64,000 nt of DNA from Apus apus (taxonomy: Eukaryota; Chordata; Aves; Apodiformes; Apodidae), in the NCBI RefSeq assembly GCF_020740795.1, contig NC_067285.1:22650241-22714240 (forward strand), written 5' to 3'. The stretch's first letter is position 1, and every line of letters starts with the position of its first letter. The notes below the pieces were generated by a model that had not been told where the DNA came from, made no database searches, and worked only from the letters and a program-made list of their open reading frames with translations. The translations under genes were made by a program, and so were the position numbers. Shown here piece by piece: positions 36,211 through 56,212 of the stretch.

Positions 36211-38020
36211 TCAGCAGTCACTTTATAGTAAGGTTGAAGGATTAAATGCAGTTAGTGGTGATAAATTCCAGACGTGCAGGACAGAAGCCTGAAGAGAAGG
36301 CCAGCTTCTGAGTAACTACAAGATAGAGTGTAATGTATTCTAAATATTTGATTCAATTAAGCTTCCTTCTGCTCTTTGTTTCAGCTTACAGATGGCTCAT
36401 CAATCTATAGTTTAGGGACACATTGCTATTCTTTCTAATGGTAATTACGTGATCAGGATGGAGACAGGTTTGATGAAATGCTCACAGTATGTTCTGCATA
36501 TTTTAAAATGTAGCGGAGTCCAAAGCAGAGGCAAAATCCTAGTTCATGCACAGCACTTAGTAGGGCCTTCCTCTAGCATAGGCAATGGGGACTTTGCCAG
36601 TTCCTAGTATTCAAGTAACAGGGGTTTTGGAGTTTGTGAACTATGATTGTATCTGGTTTTTAATGTTGCTAAACAGTTATTTGACAGTTTCTTGCAAAAA
36701 TAGTTACAGTGCTTGCCTGTTTTTGGTTTGGATTTACTGAGAGGCTTCTTGCAACTTGGAAATAAGTAGCAAAACAGTTATAGAGTCTGTGATCAATATT
36801 CTAGTGACTTCTGCCTGTTTGGGAAAGGCTTTAATGGTAGTTTTAGGCCAGGGTATGTATTCCTAACAGCTCGTAAATAATTTGTGATTATCAGTTTCTG
36901 AAAGCAAGAATATTTGAGAGGATGTCCCAGCTGTTAAAGTGTCCCATTTTGTGTTTGTAACCTTTACAATTTTTTGTTATCTACTTGAAAAGTAAAATTG
37001 TAATGTACAGCATGGCCAGAAGCTTTGCATGTAAATGGCTAATGATCCTTTAGCCTGGAACATGGCTTTTAGCCAGTCTATCTGAGAACTATTATAGTAA
37101 TTAAGACTTTGGTAAGATGTTATTTCTTTTATGCAGATAAGAAAATTGAGGCACACAGAGGTTTGAAGCTCTGAGGGTAAAACTGTACTCAGAAAAATAA
37201 ATTGGGCAGGCTTTATGCCCTATTTAAATTCTCATTTAAGGGCCAGACGCACATTGTCCTGGTCTTCTCCCAGGCAAGGATTTTACTTTACAGCAGCCAG
37301 TCCTCAATTCAGCAAAGTACTTAAGCACATCCTGACAGGTTGTAAGTGGAAGTGACAGAAATAGAATTGAGATCTCCTCACTCCCAGCTCCACTCAGAAA
37401 CCATCAGGCAATGCTTCCTTTCTTCATCACTCTCCTGCTGCAGGATAGTACCATTAGTGTCAGAGACAGGTAAGACTTGTGCCCTGAACATATAACCCTT
37501 ATCAGAACCTAAGCCACCCACTTGAAATATCAAAAATGTGAGCTAAGTAGACAGTTCTGACAATTTTGAAACTTGAAATCTTGGTCCCTCAGTGCCTTGA
37601 GTAATTAAAATATATTATTTAAGCCAATGGAAGAAGCATTCCCTTAGCTCTGATACAGCTTCTCTACAAAAGGCAAACAAATGTCAGTCACCTTTTTCCT
37701 TCATATATATTATACCCTTCCAGTGTACCAGTCCCCCCAAGCAGTAGCCAGCGGAGCTTTTGTCTGTAAAATGCTAGTTTTGGATTCTTGTTTAATTGGG
37801 TTTTCTCTGTAATAAAAAATTCAGGCTGAAATAGAGATCCCTAAAAATTATTTATTGCTATTTATAATTCACCATGGAAATAAGCCATTAACTGGATTCT
37901 TATTCTCTAGCTAGGATAAAATATGCTTCATGCCCCCTTAAGTCTCTTTCATTGGTGCCAGTAAGGTGAACTTTTTCAACTACTATTTCATGATCAGAAA
38001 TGTTATAGAATGCATCAGAA
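36210..38020. other. Intergenic DNA, nothing recognised
   Basis: AT-rich sequence between two CR1 copies. I see no exon, RNA gene or repeat family in it. Confidence 0.5.
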
Positions 38021-38024
38021 TGAA

Positions 38025-39172
38025 ATGAGTAGATGTGGTTTATCTTGATTTCAGTAAAGCATTTGACACTGTCTCCCACAGCATCCTCATAGATAAACTG
38101 AGGAAGTGTGCTCTTGATAATCAGGTAGTGAGGTGATGATTAACTGGTTGAAAGGAAAAAGACTTGTGGTCAATGGGACAGAAACTAGTTGGAGGTCTGT
38201 GACAAGTGGAGTCCCTCAGGGGTCGGTACTGGGACTGGTACTGTTCAATATTTTCATCAACGACCTGGATGAGGGAACAGAGTGTGCCCTCAGCAAGTTT
38301 GCTGATGACACTAAACTGGGAGGAATGGCTGACACACCAGAAGGCTGTGCTGCCATTCAGAGAGACCTGGACAGGCTGGAGAGTTGGGCAGGGAGAAACT
38401 TGATGAAATTCAACAAGGGCAAGTGTAGAGTTTTGCATCTGGGGAAGAACAACCCCATCTACCAGTACAGGTTGGGGGCTGACCTGCTGGAGAGCAGGGT
38501 AGGAAAGGGACGTGAGGTCCTGGTGGACAGGAGGATGACCATGAGCCAGCAATGTGCCCTTGTAGCCAAGAAGGCCAATGGCATCCTGGGGTGTATTAGA
38601 AAGGGTGTGGTTAGTAGGTCAAGAGAGGTTCTCCTCCACATCTATGCTGCCTTGGTCAGGCCACATCCGGAATATTGTGTCCAGTTCTGGGCCCCTCAGT
38701 TCAAGAAGGACAGGGAACTACTTGAAAGAGTCCAGCACAGAGCCACAGAGATGATGGAGTGGAACATCTCCCTTATGAGAAAAGGCTGAGGAAGCTGGGC
38801 CTCTTTAGCTTGGAGGAGATCGAGGGGCGACCTCATCAATGTTTGCAAATACGTTAAGGGTGACTGTCAGGAGGACACGGCCAGGCTTTTTTCAGTGATG
38901 TCTAGTGATAGGACAAGGGGCAGTGGGCATAAGCTGGAACACAGGAAGTTCCACCTCAACATGAGGAGAAACTTCTTTCCTGTGAGAGCGACAGAGCACT
39001 GGAACAGGCTGCCCAGAGAGGCTGTGGAGTCTCCTTTGCTGGAGACATTCAAAACCCGCCTGGACATGTTCCTGTGTGATGTGCTCTAGGTGATCCTGCT
39101 CTGGCAGGGGGGTTGGACCGGATAATCTTTCGAGGTCCCTTCCAACCCCTAAGATTTTGTGATTCTGTGATT
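38025..39172 (+). mobile_element. CR1 LINE, 5'-truncated, with well preserved reverse-transcriptase segment
   Basis: Sense copy of about 1.15 kb. It enters ORF2 in the reverse-transcriptase palm (YLDFSKAFDTV coded near 38,040-38,075). A 218-codon open frame at 38133-38789 follows, with [21 protein letters not shown], the catalytic FADD in [11 protein letters not shown], and [17 protein letters not shown] stop or frame change ends it before the C-terminal part, which continues in another frame as [20 protein letters not shown] (38895-39089). The 3' UTR ends with GATTTTGTGATTCTGTGATT at about 39,172. It lies 0.6 kb beyond the COMTD1 stop in opposite orientation to that gene. The endonuclease domain is missing, so the copy cannot move by itself. 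Confidence 0.92.
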
Positions 39173-39539
39173 TGCTATTCCTCATTCTGATTTAAAAAAA
39201 AAAAACACACAACCTACCAGCGCTGTTACCTGTGTTAGAGAAACTGTCCTTGCACACAAAGATTTGGTAGAATCATTCAAGGGTTACCAGTGACTTTCCA
39301 TGTAAGTAGTCTGAGAAGGCTAGAAATCTCCTTTATCATGTATATTTCACTAAAAATCCACTTTTCTGTTATGGCTTTCAACATTAGTGAACTGTGTTTC
39401 TTTTCCTGTTGATGTAGGACTAATTATTCTGCTACTCAGTAGTGTCTTTTAGGACAGAAAAATACTTCGTTCTATTGCCTCACTTGGAACTCAGTCATTC
39501 TACAGATGAAGATTTTTTCAAACACTCTCTTACAAGGAC

Positions 39540-39774
39540 AAACTTGTGTATGTTTACTTTATTACAATTAAAACGAGAAACCATAGTAGATCTCAAAATA
39601 AGTCTCTCTTCTCAGCTTAGCTGCCCTTATGATTCTGCTGCTCCTAGAGTCTACCAGGCTATGCTATCCAATGGAGATATAGGTTAAATAACCATTTTTT
39701 GATCCTGCTCCACCTGTGTTTTTCATAATGATTTGATGCTGCTTGTTGTTTCCTCTCTGCTGGGCTTCCTCCAG
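39540..39774 (-). terminator. COMTD1: COMTD1 3' UTR and polyadenylation signal
   Basis: After the TAA (39777-39775, minus strand) the first canonical AATAAA on the minus strand is at 39563-39558, giving a 3' UTR of about 230 bases with cleavage near 39,540. The transcript then stops before the CR1 copy that ends at 39,172. Confidence 0.6.
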
Positions 39775-46714
<6,940 letters not shown>

Positions 46715-49700
46715 TTCGGGGCAGTGCCGGGAGCAGCGGGACGGTGACGGGAGGGGGCGGGATGGCCCCGGGCCGCCGCTTCCTCTTCCTCCTCCTCCCG
46801 CGAGGGCGGTGCGCTGCCGTGCGCGGGTGTGTGCTGGGAGCGGGCGCCGTGCTCGGGTGGCTTTGACACTGCCCGATGCTGGGCTGGCGGGCGGGAGATG
46901 TCCTGTCGAGTGGCTTACTCTGTAGCGGTGTTTAAAGTGGTAAAAGCAACAACTGGAGTTTGTGCCGCTGGCTGCTCAGAGACTGGCTCTGGTACGTCTT
47001 CACTGCAGTCTTCGTTTTAAAGCACACCCAAGTGTCGTGTGAGCTGGCAATGCCCTCGTGGGGGGCTTGGTCCTCTAACTAGCTCAGGAAACGTGCTATC
47101 TCTTTCTCTTAGCACAGATAATTTTGCAGTCGAGGTGCGAACAGATTCCTTCTCAAAAAGCATGTAAGACTGTGGGACCTCAGTCATGTTACCAAAAGAA
47201 CTGTGAGTTTCCAGATGAAAGGGAGCAAGGAAGATCTTCCATGGGAGGCTGGTTTCCTCTACTACTGCTTCAGCCCTCTTCTGCTGGACCTTCCGGGTGA
47301 CTTGCAGCAGTGCCCTTGGTACTGACAGCCTGGTTGTTGAAGGACCTCCTCCCTGGTCTGATCTATCGCTGAGGAATGGATATATAAACCAATGGTTACT
47401 GTGCCATCTTCCTTTCTTAGAAATCAGGCTAATTTTTTTTCTGTGCTTTTGTTTCATAGATACATAGTTACGTAGATAAGTACTGAAAGGACTCTGCAGT
47501 GCCTGCTGGAGATGGGTCAGGGTTTTGCTTTTCTTTTTTCAAGTGTTGGCAATATATAGATTTTGCAAAACCCTAGCAAGATGTGAAAATCTATCATTTT
47601 ATCACTCTACAGGAGATGAAATTAGCAGTGTTCCACACAGACCAGGCATATGCAGGCACAGAGTGATTGGCAACTTGCCCTCAACAGATGTAGAATGAAA
47701 GCAGGTAAAGCTTCCCTTTTGCCACATAATCACTAGAAAGCCAGATGAATCATGTTCTGGTAGGTTAGGATGACTTTTCAACTATGCTAGAGAAACTGCC
47801 TAGCATCAATGCAGTTAGCAGAAAAAGATTTTTTTTCCTAAGTACATCTGAAGTGCAGGATTAAGTATATAATTTAAAAAGGCCTGAGCTCCAAGATCTT
47901 GTATTTCTTTTACAGCAGCAGCTAATCGTGTCAAGCACTGAGGAGTCTGCTGTGCTTTCTGACTTGCAGAACAAAGCAAGACATCTGATATGTCTTGGCA
48001 GATAAAGTATCTTTCAATTAATTGTAAGGATTTATTTGATTTTGAAAGCTGTGAATGCTGTTGGTTTCTTGGGGTTTTTATTGGTGATTCTCCCCCTCTT
48101 CCCCTACCCCCTCCCCCCATCCCCGTTCAGTATCTAATAATTTTATCTTGTCTGCATTTTGCTTTTGTGAATGAAAGCATTTCACCCCATCTTTCAGAGG
48201 ATGAGTTAACAGGAAGCGGTGGAATGGATCAGTTTTAGCCCAACAGAACTGCCGGAGACGGCTGCCATAAATCAGATTTGTGACTGTGCAGCTCCATCTA
48301 GTGATTATTCTCTAAAACTGCAGCAGGAGGGAGAGTAATTTGTGGGATACTCTTTTTCATGAAATGCTCTAAAGTTGTAAGCTTCCAGTGGCCTCAACTT
48401 TCAACTCGAAGAGCTGCCTCACTTGAAGTTCTCTGTAAAAGTTTCTGAAACTGCACTCCACGACTCTCTCCCCAAAGGTCTTATCTAGTAGTAGCTTACC
48501 TGTGATGGCAGCGTCAGAAGGTATTTTACTGTGTCAGTGTATTGGACAATGTTTCGTTTCCTTTAGATAAGGAAGTCGATTTACAGATATCTAGTCAATA
48601 TAAGACCTTTTCTTAGAGTGGCAAAGGAGTTACAGTCTTCCAACTGAATTAAAAGGAGCTAGCTGCTTTTCTTTGAGCCATTGCATTTTTCTCTTTATAT
48701 AGCTCTGTGATATATTATTACTGGATAAGAAACTTTGATTAATCAGATTAACTAGACACATGGTTGCAGTGTGCTGTGGTTACTTGGGCATTTAAACATT
48801 TGGTAGATTTCTGCCTGCTTCTTGTGCTGAGTAACGTGGAGGCTGCCTAGACATAAAACTGTGTGTGAAGTGGGCTTGGATACAAACGCCACTGCTCCCT
48901 GTATCCTGTATGTATAAGGTCAATCCAGTTGCACAGATTTCACAGATCAGGATTGTTCAGAGTGTTGCAGTCAGTAAGCATATTTGCTGTGCCTGAAAGT
49001 GCTTTCTCCCTGGAATTGCACTCATGAAAGGATGTTTTTTTTCAACATCTTCAGACTGAATATGATAACTTTAGTGAAACATAAGGAGCAGGACAGATAG
49101 GATTCAGAATGACTAGTCAGTGGTCATCCTCAGGGTATGCAAATCGTCACTTTATTCATATTGATAACCTACCCATGTTTTACAGTCACTAAGTAATTGA
49201 TATCTCCATTAATCTCTTCTCATACTGAAACCTTCAATCCAGGAGTGTTTTTATATGTGGGAATGTTGCACACCATCCACCTTGGTGTCATCTAGCTCTG
49301 TAGAATTACTGTAGATATGGGACCGGCAAAGCATTAGCTTACTGATAAGGCTGTCATCTCACTTCTGGAGTCCAACCTTTCATTTGCAGCTATTTTTAGA
49401 CAGACCAGTGATGCCTAGTAACTGAGGCACCGGTGTAAAATGCTAAATGAGTTAAATAAGCTGTTCCCTTCCACTATCCTTAGATTTTAAACTTTTTTTC
49501 TTTTCTGTTTTTGATTTTGTTTTTCTTCCCATCTTCCGTCTTCCATATGTCAGCTACCTGAGCTCAGCCATTTGTTCTGGCAGGCTGTACCTTCCAGGAT
49601 GTTGGTGGTTTTCTGTGGTCTGCTGCAAGGTGGTGATAAAGAGCAATACGTAACTACCGTGATTGTCCTACTGCTGCACTACAGAGAAGTAAAATTTATG

Positions 49701-52700
49701 GGTAGCTCAGCCACTCTCCAGTGTGGACAGCCAGGAGTTGTCCATACCGTGACTTAAAGCCTACCTGCAACATATGCACTAAACCATAGTTGCTGTTGAT
49801 GTGGTTTTACTAGACCTATTGGCATCATTCATACTACACCCTAGAATGGCAGCTAGAATGGTTTTATTAGATCAGGGTAGGTATGGATGACTCTTTTGAT
49901 AATCATATTCACTCTATGGTGGAAAATCAATGTACATCACAGACAACCTGAAGGAAGTGTATATAAGGCATATTGGAACAGCAATACTCACTGGAAATAA
50001 CCCCCATACATTTGTTGAAAATACATTGGCCTAGGACATTGGGAAGAATTCAGTGGGGTTATGTGTTGTGTCTGCTACATTCAGGTTGCAGTCTTGCTGG
50101 TGTGGCTTGAAGCATAATTTAAATGGAGCTTATTTCAAATCTTGGTTACCCACACACTGTAGTCCTCTGTTTGCAATGATGGTAGCAGTCACAAGGTTCT
50201 GTAAAACAAGGCAGCATTTGCATAACGTGTTGAGAAGGAAGTGTATATGCTACATGCATTTAGTGCAGTGAGCAAAGCAGAAATGTGTTTGGAGCTTATG
50301 TACAGCTGAAAGGAGCCAATAGTCTTTGCCCTTGGAACCTTACAATATGAATGTAAAAAAATGGCCATGGGCAGGAAGTGTAAGAAGGAGTTGGATCGTA
50401 TTAATTTATGTACTTGGCAGTAACCTAACTGTCTTGTCTCTCAGGAGAAATCAGAGGATACAAATTTTAAGAAAAGTCCAGGAGGAAGGAAAATGAGGTT
50501 TGGAGCTGTTTTTAAGGAGTTTAGCTCAAATATGAGTGCAGAATGATGAAAAGCCCAAATACAAAGAGGAACCAAATAAGAATGCATTAATGCATTAAAA
50601 TCGTCAGACTAACTGCTGAAAATGCTGATTGAGATGGCCTTCTGGATGGATGGGACTTGAATGAGATTAGAGCTGGGAAATAAGTTGCAGTAACCAAGGT
50701 GATGAGACCTTGGACAAAATTTTCAGTTGTGAACATGAATATACAGAAAAAATCCTGGAAATATGTAAAAATCTTTTTGTTTTTGTATGGTTGAATGTGA
50801 GGGCCTGGAGAGAAATTAGAGTTGAAAATGAAGACTTATGAGTTGAGTGACAGACAAAATGATAATTTTTATCTATATTGGTGGAGGAGAAAGGTTGGAT
50901 AGCTGAGGTTGACCTGGTTTTAACCATCCTCAGAGAGGTGTTAGAAACAGATTGGGATTTTAATCTGGCTGCAAGGAGATAGGAAAGAAGAGGCAGATCT
51001 GCAAGTTGTAGGCATCAACATGGTAGATGAGTGCATGTATAGGTGGGGTCAGTTAATGAAATAAAAACCAACAGGAAGCCATCAATTCCCATACCTTTTA
51101 AGCAATCCACAGATAAACAAACCCATAAGCATCCTGTTTTATTGATTTATTTAATTTAATGGATTTTCATAATCTCTTTGGGAAAAACTCAATCAGAATT
51201 TATTGACCATATTTCTGTGTTCATTCATCTCTTTATCTTAGGCATTGTAGACAAAACGTACATATTTTCTAATTTTAGACTCTGCAATGTATATCCCCTT
51301 GCAAGTCTTTGATAAATCAGTTGACAGTGGCTTATTTTAGAGGACTATATGTGAAATTATTTTTTTATTCACAACTGAGGTTTCTTTTTTGTTCCAGTTG
51401 GTTTTACTGTTGTATTAATCTGTTGCATCCCTGTTATCTCTCTAGTATAGTGTACACTTAACATTTCATTTAACAGTTCTGTAATGCAGTGTTTGCCATT
51501 TATTGTCGTAACCTCCTTGACCCTAGAGATACCCATTCCACATGTATCTTTTGTAGCAATTTTTTTGCAGTAAATGTTCATACATCATCTCAACTGAAAA
51601 TCTTGGGATTGTAAGAATAGTACAATCTATTTTTTAATCTGTGATAAATGGAATTGCTCTCCAAAATTTTCTTCTGATAGTTGAATTCAGTAATTTGAAA
51701 TAAGACTAATAGTTTCCCAAAGACTCATCATTGCTTCTAAAGTTATCTGGGTTTTTTTTTATCAGGCAAACAGTAAGTACCAGAGCTTCCTTTAATATGA
51801 TTCATTGTCTAGCTGGAGGGTAATCACTAAAATGGAACGCAGACATGAACAATGACTTTAACTAAGTTGGTTCAGTTACTTTCATCCCACTGAGCTACTT
51901 CTATTGCATTCAGTCTTCTGTGGGAGCTTTTAAAGTATGTCTTTCGATAACAGCTTGTAAAGGCTGTGGTACCTTCACATCTATTTCAAGGCTAAGGTAT
52001 CAACATTTCAAATGCTGCTGCTAAGAAAGCTGGTGATTCATGAGCCCATAAGCCTTAAGCCATTAAACTTGCAAACAGTGAATGGTTTAGAAACAGTTTT
52101 CAGCTAGAAGCATTTTGACATATTGGTAAATATTTTCAGGCCTTACTGGCTTACAGGCCAACATTTTGAATATATATGACTCCTTTTTGCCATCTCATTA
52201 CAAGACTAGGTTCAACTTTGGACATGCAGGTATCGTGAGGAGAGATAGCCCCTGCCAAGCAGCATAATGTCCAGTGCAAAGTAAGTTAATGGCTTCTACG
52301 AAAATATCCCACAAGTATCAAGGACTGTAAAAATCAAATTGAGCTTGACTGGGGAGATTCAGTGAAATAGCTCATTCAGTGGCTCAGCTTGACAGAACCA
52401 ATGATAGAAGCAGTTCTCCTGACAAAGACAGTTTGTTATTGAAGGATGTGATTTGGAGGCACGTTGAATTTCTCAGAACAGGTGATAGACTGTTCTGAAT
52501 TATCTCCTCTCAGGTTGTGGCCCAGCCTTACACTTGGAACAACTGCATAGACAGCGGTGTAATGGATGCTTCTTACTGAGGTATAGAGCTTGGTATTAAC
52601 TGGCTCCTTCAAATGGTCCCCATGTGATGGAAATAAGCACAGCTTGAGTGAAGCATTCTGCTTTGCTTACAAAGCCTGCTGCTGAAAGTCTCAAGATGTT

Positions 52701-54380
52701 GCTCCATGTAAGCCTTAAACTATATAGAGCATGAACAAAATATGCGAACTTTTGCTCCTTATCACTCTGGTATACATAAGATGAAAGAAGCAGTGAACAA
52801 ATCAACCATAACTATGACACCTCATTAATCAGGCTCTCCCATGCCGTTATCTTTTGCCTCTTTTCTTTTTGACATCTGAAGAAATCCGTGTTAAAGGCTA
52901 GCAAACTGGATTTGTTTCATACCAGCTGTGTGAATGGATGCCAAAAATGAAGGCTAGTTTTGGAAGCACTTTGGTCTTTCCCTTCCGTTAAGGACATTTG
53001 TCATGGAGCTTCCAGTGCACCAGAGCAATAGCAGCAGCATGAAAGCAGGAGAGGTGCAGAGACTGGGGTGTTCATAGGTAGTCTGCCTCAAGCATATTAA
53101 AGAACAATGAATTATCTTCTCACTAGATCTGGTTCCTAGAGAGCTCTAGGTCAGATTGACATTGCACAAGTAGGAATTTGTCACAAGTGTGTGAAAACTA
53201 TGCCAGTCTACTTACTTTGGGACTTAAAATAAAGAATTCCTAGTGGACTGTTTGTCAGTGGGGAAGCACAGAGAAGAGACTATATAGGAGTCAACTGTGG
53301 TTTGTTAATATGATGCAGATGTGAAGAAGGTGGTACTGTATTTAGCAGGTAAACATCTGCTGGAGAGGGAGCCCAGTTAGAGTTAGCACCTGAAACTCCA
53401 TGTATGGTGCATTACCCCCCTCAGGCTGAAGAAGTACAAGCGGGATGGCTCAGGTACCTCCAGGAAGCAGGAGAATGAGAGGTGCAGAGAGTAGTGTCTG
53501 ACACCGTAAAGGGCAGATTGCTTGTCGGAGGAAAGGTAGGAAACATTTTTTTAATCGTGTGCACTGCTCCTCTTTTTCCCCATTTTTTTTTAATTGGAGA
53601 AACTAACTTTTTTTTTCTCTCTACAATGTTCTGAAGATGATTGCTACAATTTTATATAATTTTAATTTTTAGTATTAATGGCTTTTATTTCTTTACTGTT
53701 GCATTTCTTTGTGTTAGAATATTAAAAAAGGGCTACATAGACTTTTTAATCCTGTTCTGGTTTAATTTTGTTATATATATTTTAAATAACCTCAGCTCCT
53801 TCTAATATAAACAATTGGAACAGTTCTGTTAAATTTGGTAAGAATTTTTTAAAGGATCCCTAACAGGTAAACTTTGAATTTTTCAGTGCCAGTCATCTTT
53901 TTGATGGGAATAAGGCTTTCTTAGTATAGTATTTCAAAGTTATGTTTTTACTGCTTCCTTTTAGTGTTTTGAAGATCAGAAGATCCTTCTGTATTAGTTT
54001 ACTTGAATAATATTTTCACTTTTTAATCAAAATTTCTATCCATTTTGTTTTTAAGAAGTCCCTTTCTTCCCATCTCTTTACAACCTGGGCTTGACTTCAT
54101 AAGAATCTCTTACTGAACCATAAACTACCTTTATAAATATCATTTTTTCTTGAAAGCTATATTTTACTGCAATGACCAAAATTTTGTCATGTGTTAGATT
54201 AAGATGTCTGCCTAAAATCAATAATGCTGAGGTAACAACATTGGTTTCTGCTAGGCTCTCAATTACTTTCTCAGTTGTTTGTCATAGGAAGAATATATGA
54301 TCAGTTGTTTCCCCTGCAGGCTATAAAACCAGCCTGTTCTCCTTTGATCACTTCTGCATACTTCACTTTTACTCGTCTAA

Positions 54381-54498
54381 GTGTAACACAGATTTTTAGA
54401 GCCTTGGATCTGTGAAGTAGCAAAATTATTCTTCTGTAGCCCATTCCAAGGGATAATAGCTTCCCTCTATAAAGCATCATAAATATCCTTGGACAACA
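54381..54498 (+). repeat. Unidentified dispersed repeat, copy A
   Basis: Shares a core with 56832-56943: GTGTAACA, ATTTTTAGAGCCTTG and GTAGCAAAATTATT in the same order and spacing, followed by weaker similarity through AAGGGATAATAG. The two copies are 2.4 kb apart in the same orientation. I do not recognise the family; it has neither the CR1 tail nor a clear tRNA-type head. Confidence 0.55.
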
Positions 54499-55229
54499 GC
54501 TGGCTCTTTTGAGTTACATTGCACAATCACCATGGAATCTGTTCCTGACTGCCATGCTCTTTGAAGAAATATCTGGAACAAATTTGCTTCACAGTCTTTC
54601 CTTTGCACCTTGTGTTCCCTGTAGTCCTTTGCACCTTACATTCACTGTTGCACTTCTTTGCACGTAGTCCCTTATTCTTTGGTTCTGTTTGGGTAACAAG
54701 TACAGCTGTATAAGTACTAGTCTTTGAGTCTTTTTTCCCTTCTTTTTGTCTTCCCCTCCCTCCTGTATCTTTGTGGGGGTTTTTTTCAGATGTTTTCTGG
54801 TGCTGTTTTGTTCTTGAAGTTGCTGCATTTTGCCACAGAGGGGAAACACAATCATTCTCTGCTCTTTCCTACAAGCTTTACCTTTGTTCTCTCTCGATCT
54901 TCTTTATCTGAAATAAATTACATTGTACCTGCATGATGTTGGTAGAGACTGCTAGGCAGAGGCATACTTATAAATAGTAGCCTCTCTTGTGAAAGTGGGA
55001 ACAGCTGTAATGGGGCAGTTGAGTCAGCAGTTGCTCGTTATTCTAAGTGTTTTTCCCTCAAAAAGAGGCAAGGATGCTTCTGAATGAGACTTCAGAGGTA
55101 ATGGGTAACTTGAATAAGGTAAATTGAAGTTCTGGTCCCATCTTATTGCTGAAGAGAAACTACCTTTATTTACTTCTGGGTTTTCACATGTCCTGTCTTA
55201 TAAGGATAGAAGATGATAATGCAGACCAA

Positions 55230-55305
55230 TGTTTTGAAATTAAATTCTAACTTTGTTAGAGTTCTAACAAGTCTATCTTGTTTTGAAATTAAATTCTAAC
55301 TTTGT
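55230..55305 (+). repeat. Short direct duplication, 27 bp units 49 bp apart
   Basis: TGTTTTGAAATTAAATTCTA followed by ACTTTGT occurs at 55230-55256 and again, identical, at 55279-55305. The intervening 22 bases are different in the second case. It is directly followed by a TTTG-type microsatellite. Confidence 0.85.
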
Positions 55306-55312
55306 GTTGTGG

Positions 55313-55348
55313 GTTTGTTTGTAGTTTTTGTTTGTTTGTTTGTTTTTA
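55313..55348. repeat. (TTTG)n microsatellite
   Basis: Imperfect then perfect TTTG units next to the 27-bp duplication. Confidence 0.8.
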
Positions 55349-56024
55349 ATCTAGTCACCTTCAATTTCCCAGGCATACGTGTGTGAGAGGCTAGTCAGAC
55401 TTGATGGAACAATTGGATTTGAAGGACATGCAGAGTACTTAACATTGTTGTACTCTGGCAAAGCCCTGCTGACATATTTCACAGTAGAGAGCAGCTCTGC
55501 AGTTAGAGAGCTGTTATGTTTCCTAACAGGGTATTTGTAGCATGTTGTAAACAGTAACTGTTGTAACTGAATCCTAGGCTCTGGTCCTTAAAACCCAAAG
55601 CCCTACCCAACTGGCAGAAACCTTAATGCAGTTTGCCTTTGTCTTCTGTCTAATTCACATAGGCAACAGTGGAAAATGCCAGAGTACTTGGGAGCTAGGC
55701 CAGGAGGAGGTTAGGTAGGCAGCTGGTCGTCTGTCTCGCCACTTTTAAGACCATAGGTAATTACTGTGTGCCATACACCTTTCTGATTAAATGCCTTTTG
55801 GAAAATCAAAGCAGTTTGCCTGGCTCCAAGGCAGAGACAGTTTCTCTGACCAAATGGGGTTTAGTAACTCTTCCAGCCTAGCTGCAGTGTCCTTCATGGA
55901 CCGTTTAGCTTCTTGAGGCTTATGCATGCACAAAGTTGTTGTATACCTGAAAAAAGGCATGAAATGTGGACTTAGTGTTTATTGAGCAACCAGCTCAAAC
56001 TTATAAAAAGGCAAGTGGCATAAC

Positions 56025-56212
56025 CGAATCACACAATCACAGAATTACTGAGACTGGAAAAGACTTCTGAGATCTGACCTAGCACTACCACGTTGGCTAG
56101 ACCATGGCACTAAGAGCCACATCCAGTCTTTCCTTAAATAGACTGAGTGTTGTTTGTCCTGTAACAATTCTAGGAAATATGAGGTTCCTTCCTAATTCTG
56201 TACCTTTTCCAT
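56025..56212 (-). mobile_element. Decayed CR1 3' fragment, antisense
   Basis: Starts with GAATCACACAATCACAGAAT, then ACTGGAAAAGACTTCTGAGA, followed by text resembling the reverse complement of the CR1 3' UTR and end of ORF2 (CACATCCAGTCTTTCCTTAA). It is strongly diverged, suggesting an old insertion. Confidence 0.7.

Larger units (their letters stand above)
46875..56020. other. Gene-free region upstream of COMTD1
   Basis: No supported coding exon. The longest frame is 146 codons on the minus strand (47457-47017). It has no known domain and is treated as chance, though it lies just upstream of the COMTD1 CpG island. By mammalian synteny this side leads to ZNF503, a gene with large regulatory flanks, so enhancers are plausible but cannot be shown here. 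A T/G tract lies at 55313-55348 and a short direct duplication at 55230-55305. Confidence 0.5.

Noticed and set aside
38133-38789. Host gene encoding a 218-residue reverse transcriptase-like protein
   Set aside because: It is a 5'-truncated CR1 LINE with the typical CR1 3' end at 39,172.
46829-47020. Divergent small plus-strand gene at the COMTD1 promoter (63 codons)
   Set aside because: No conserved features, and it starts inside the CpG island; antisense promoter transcription is possible but coding is unsupported.
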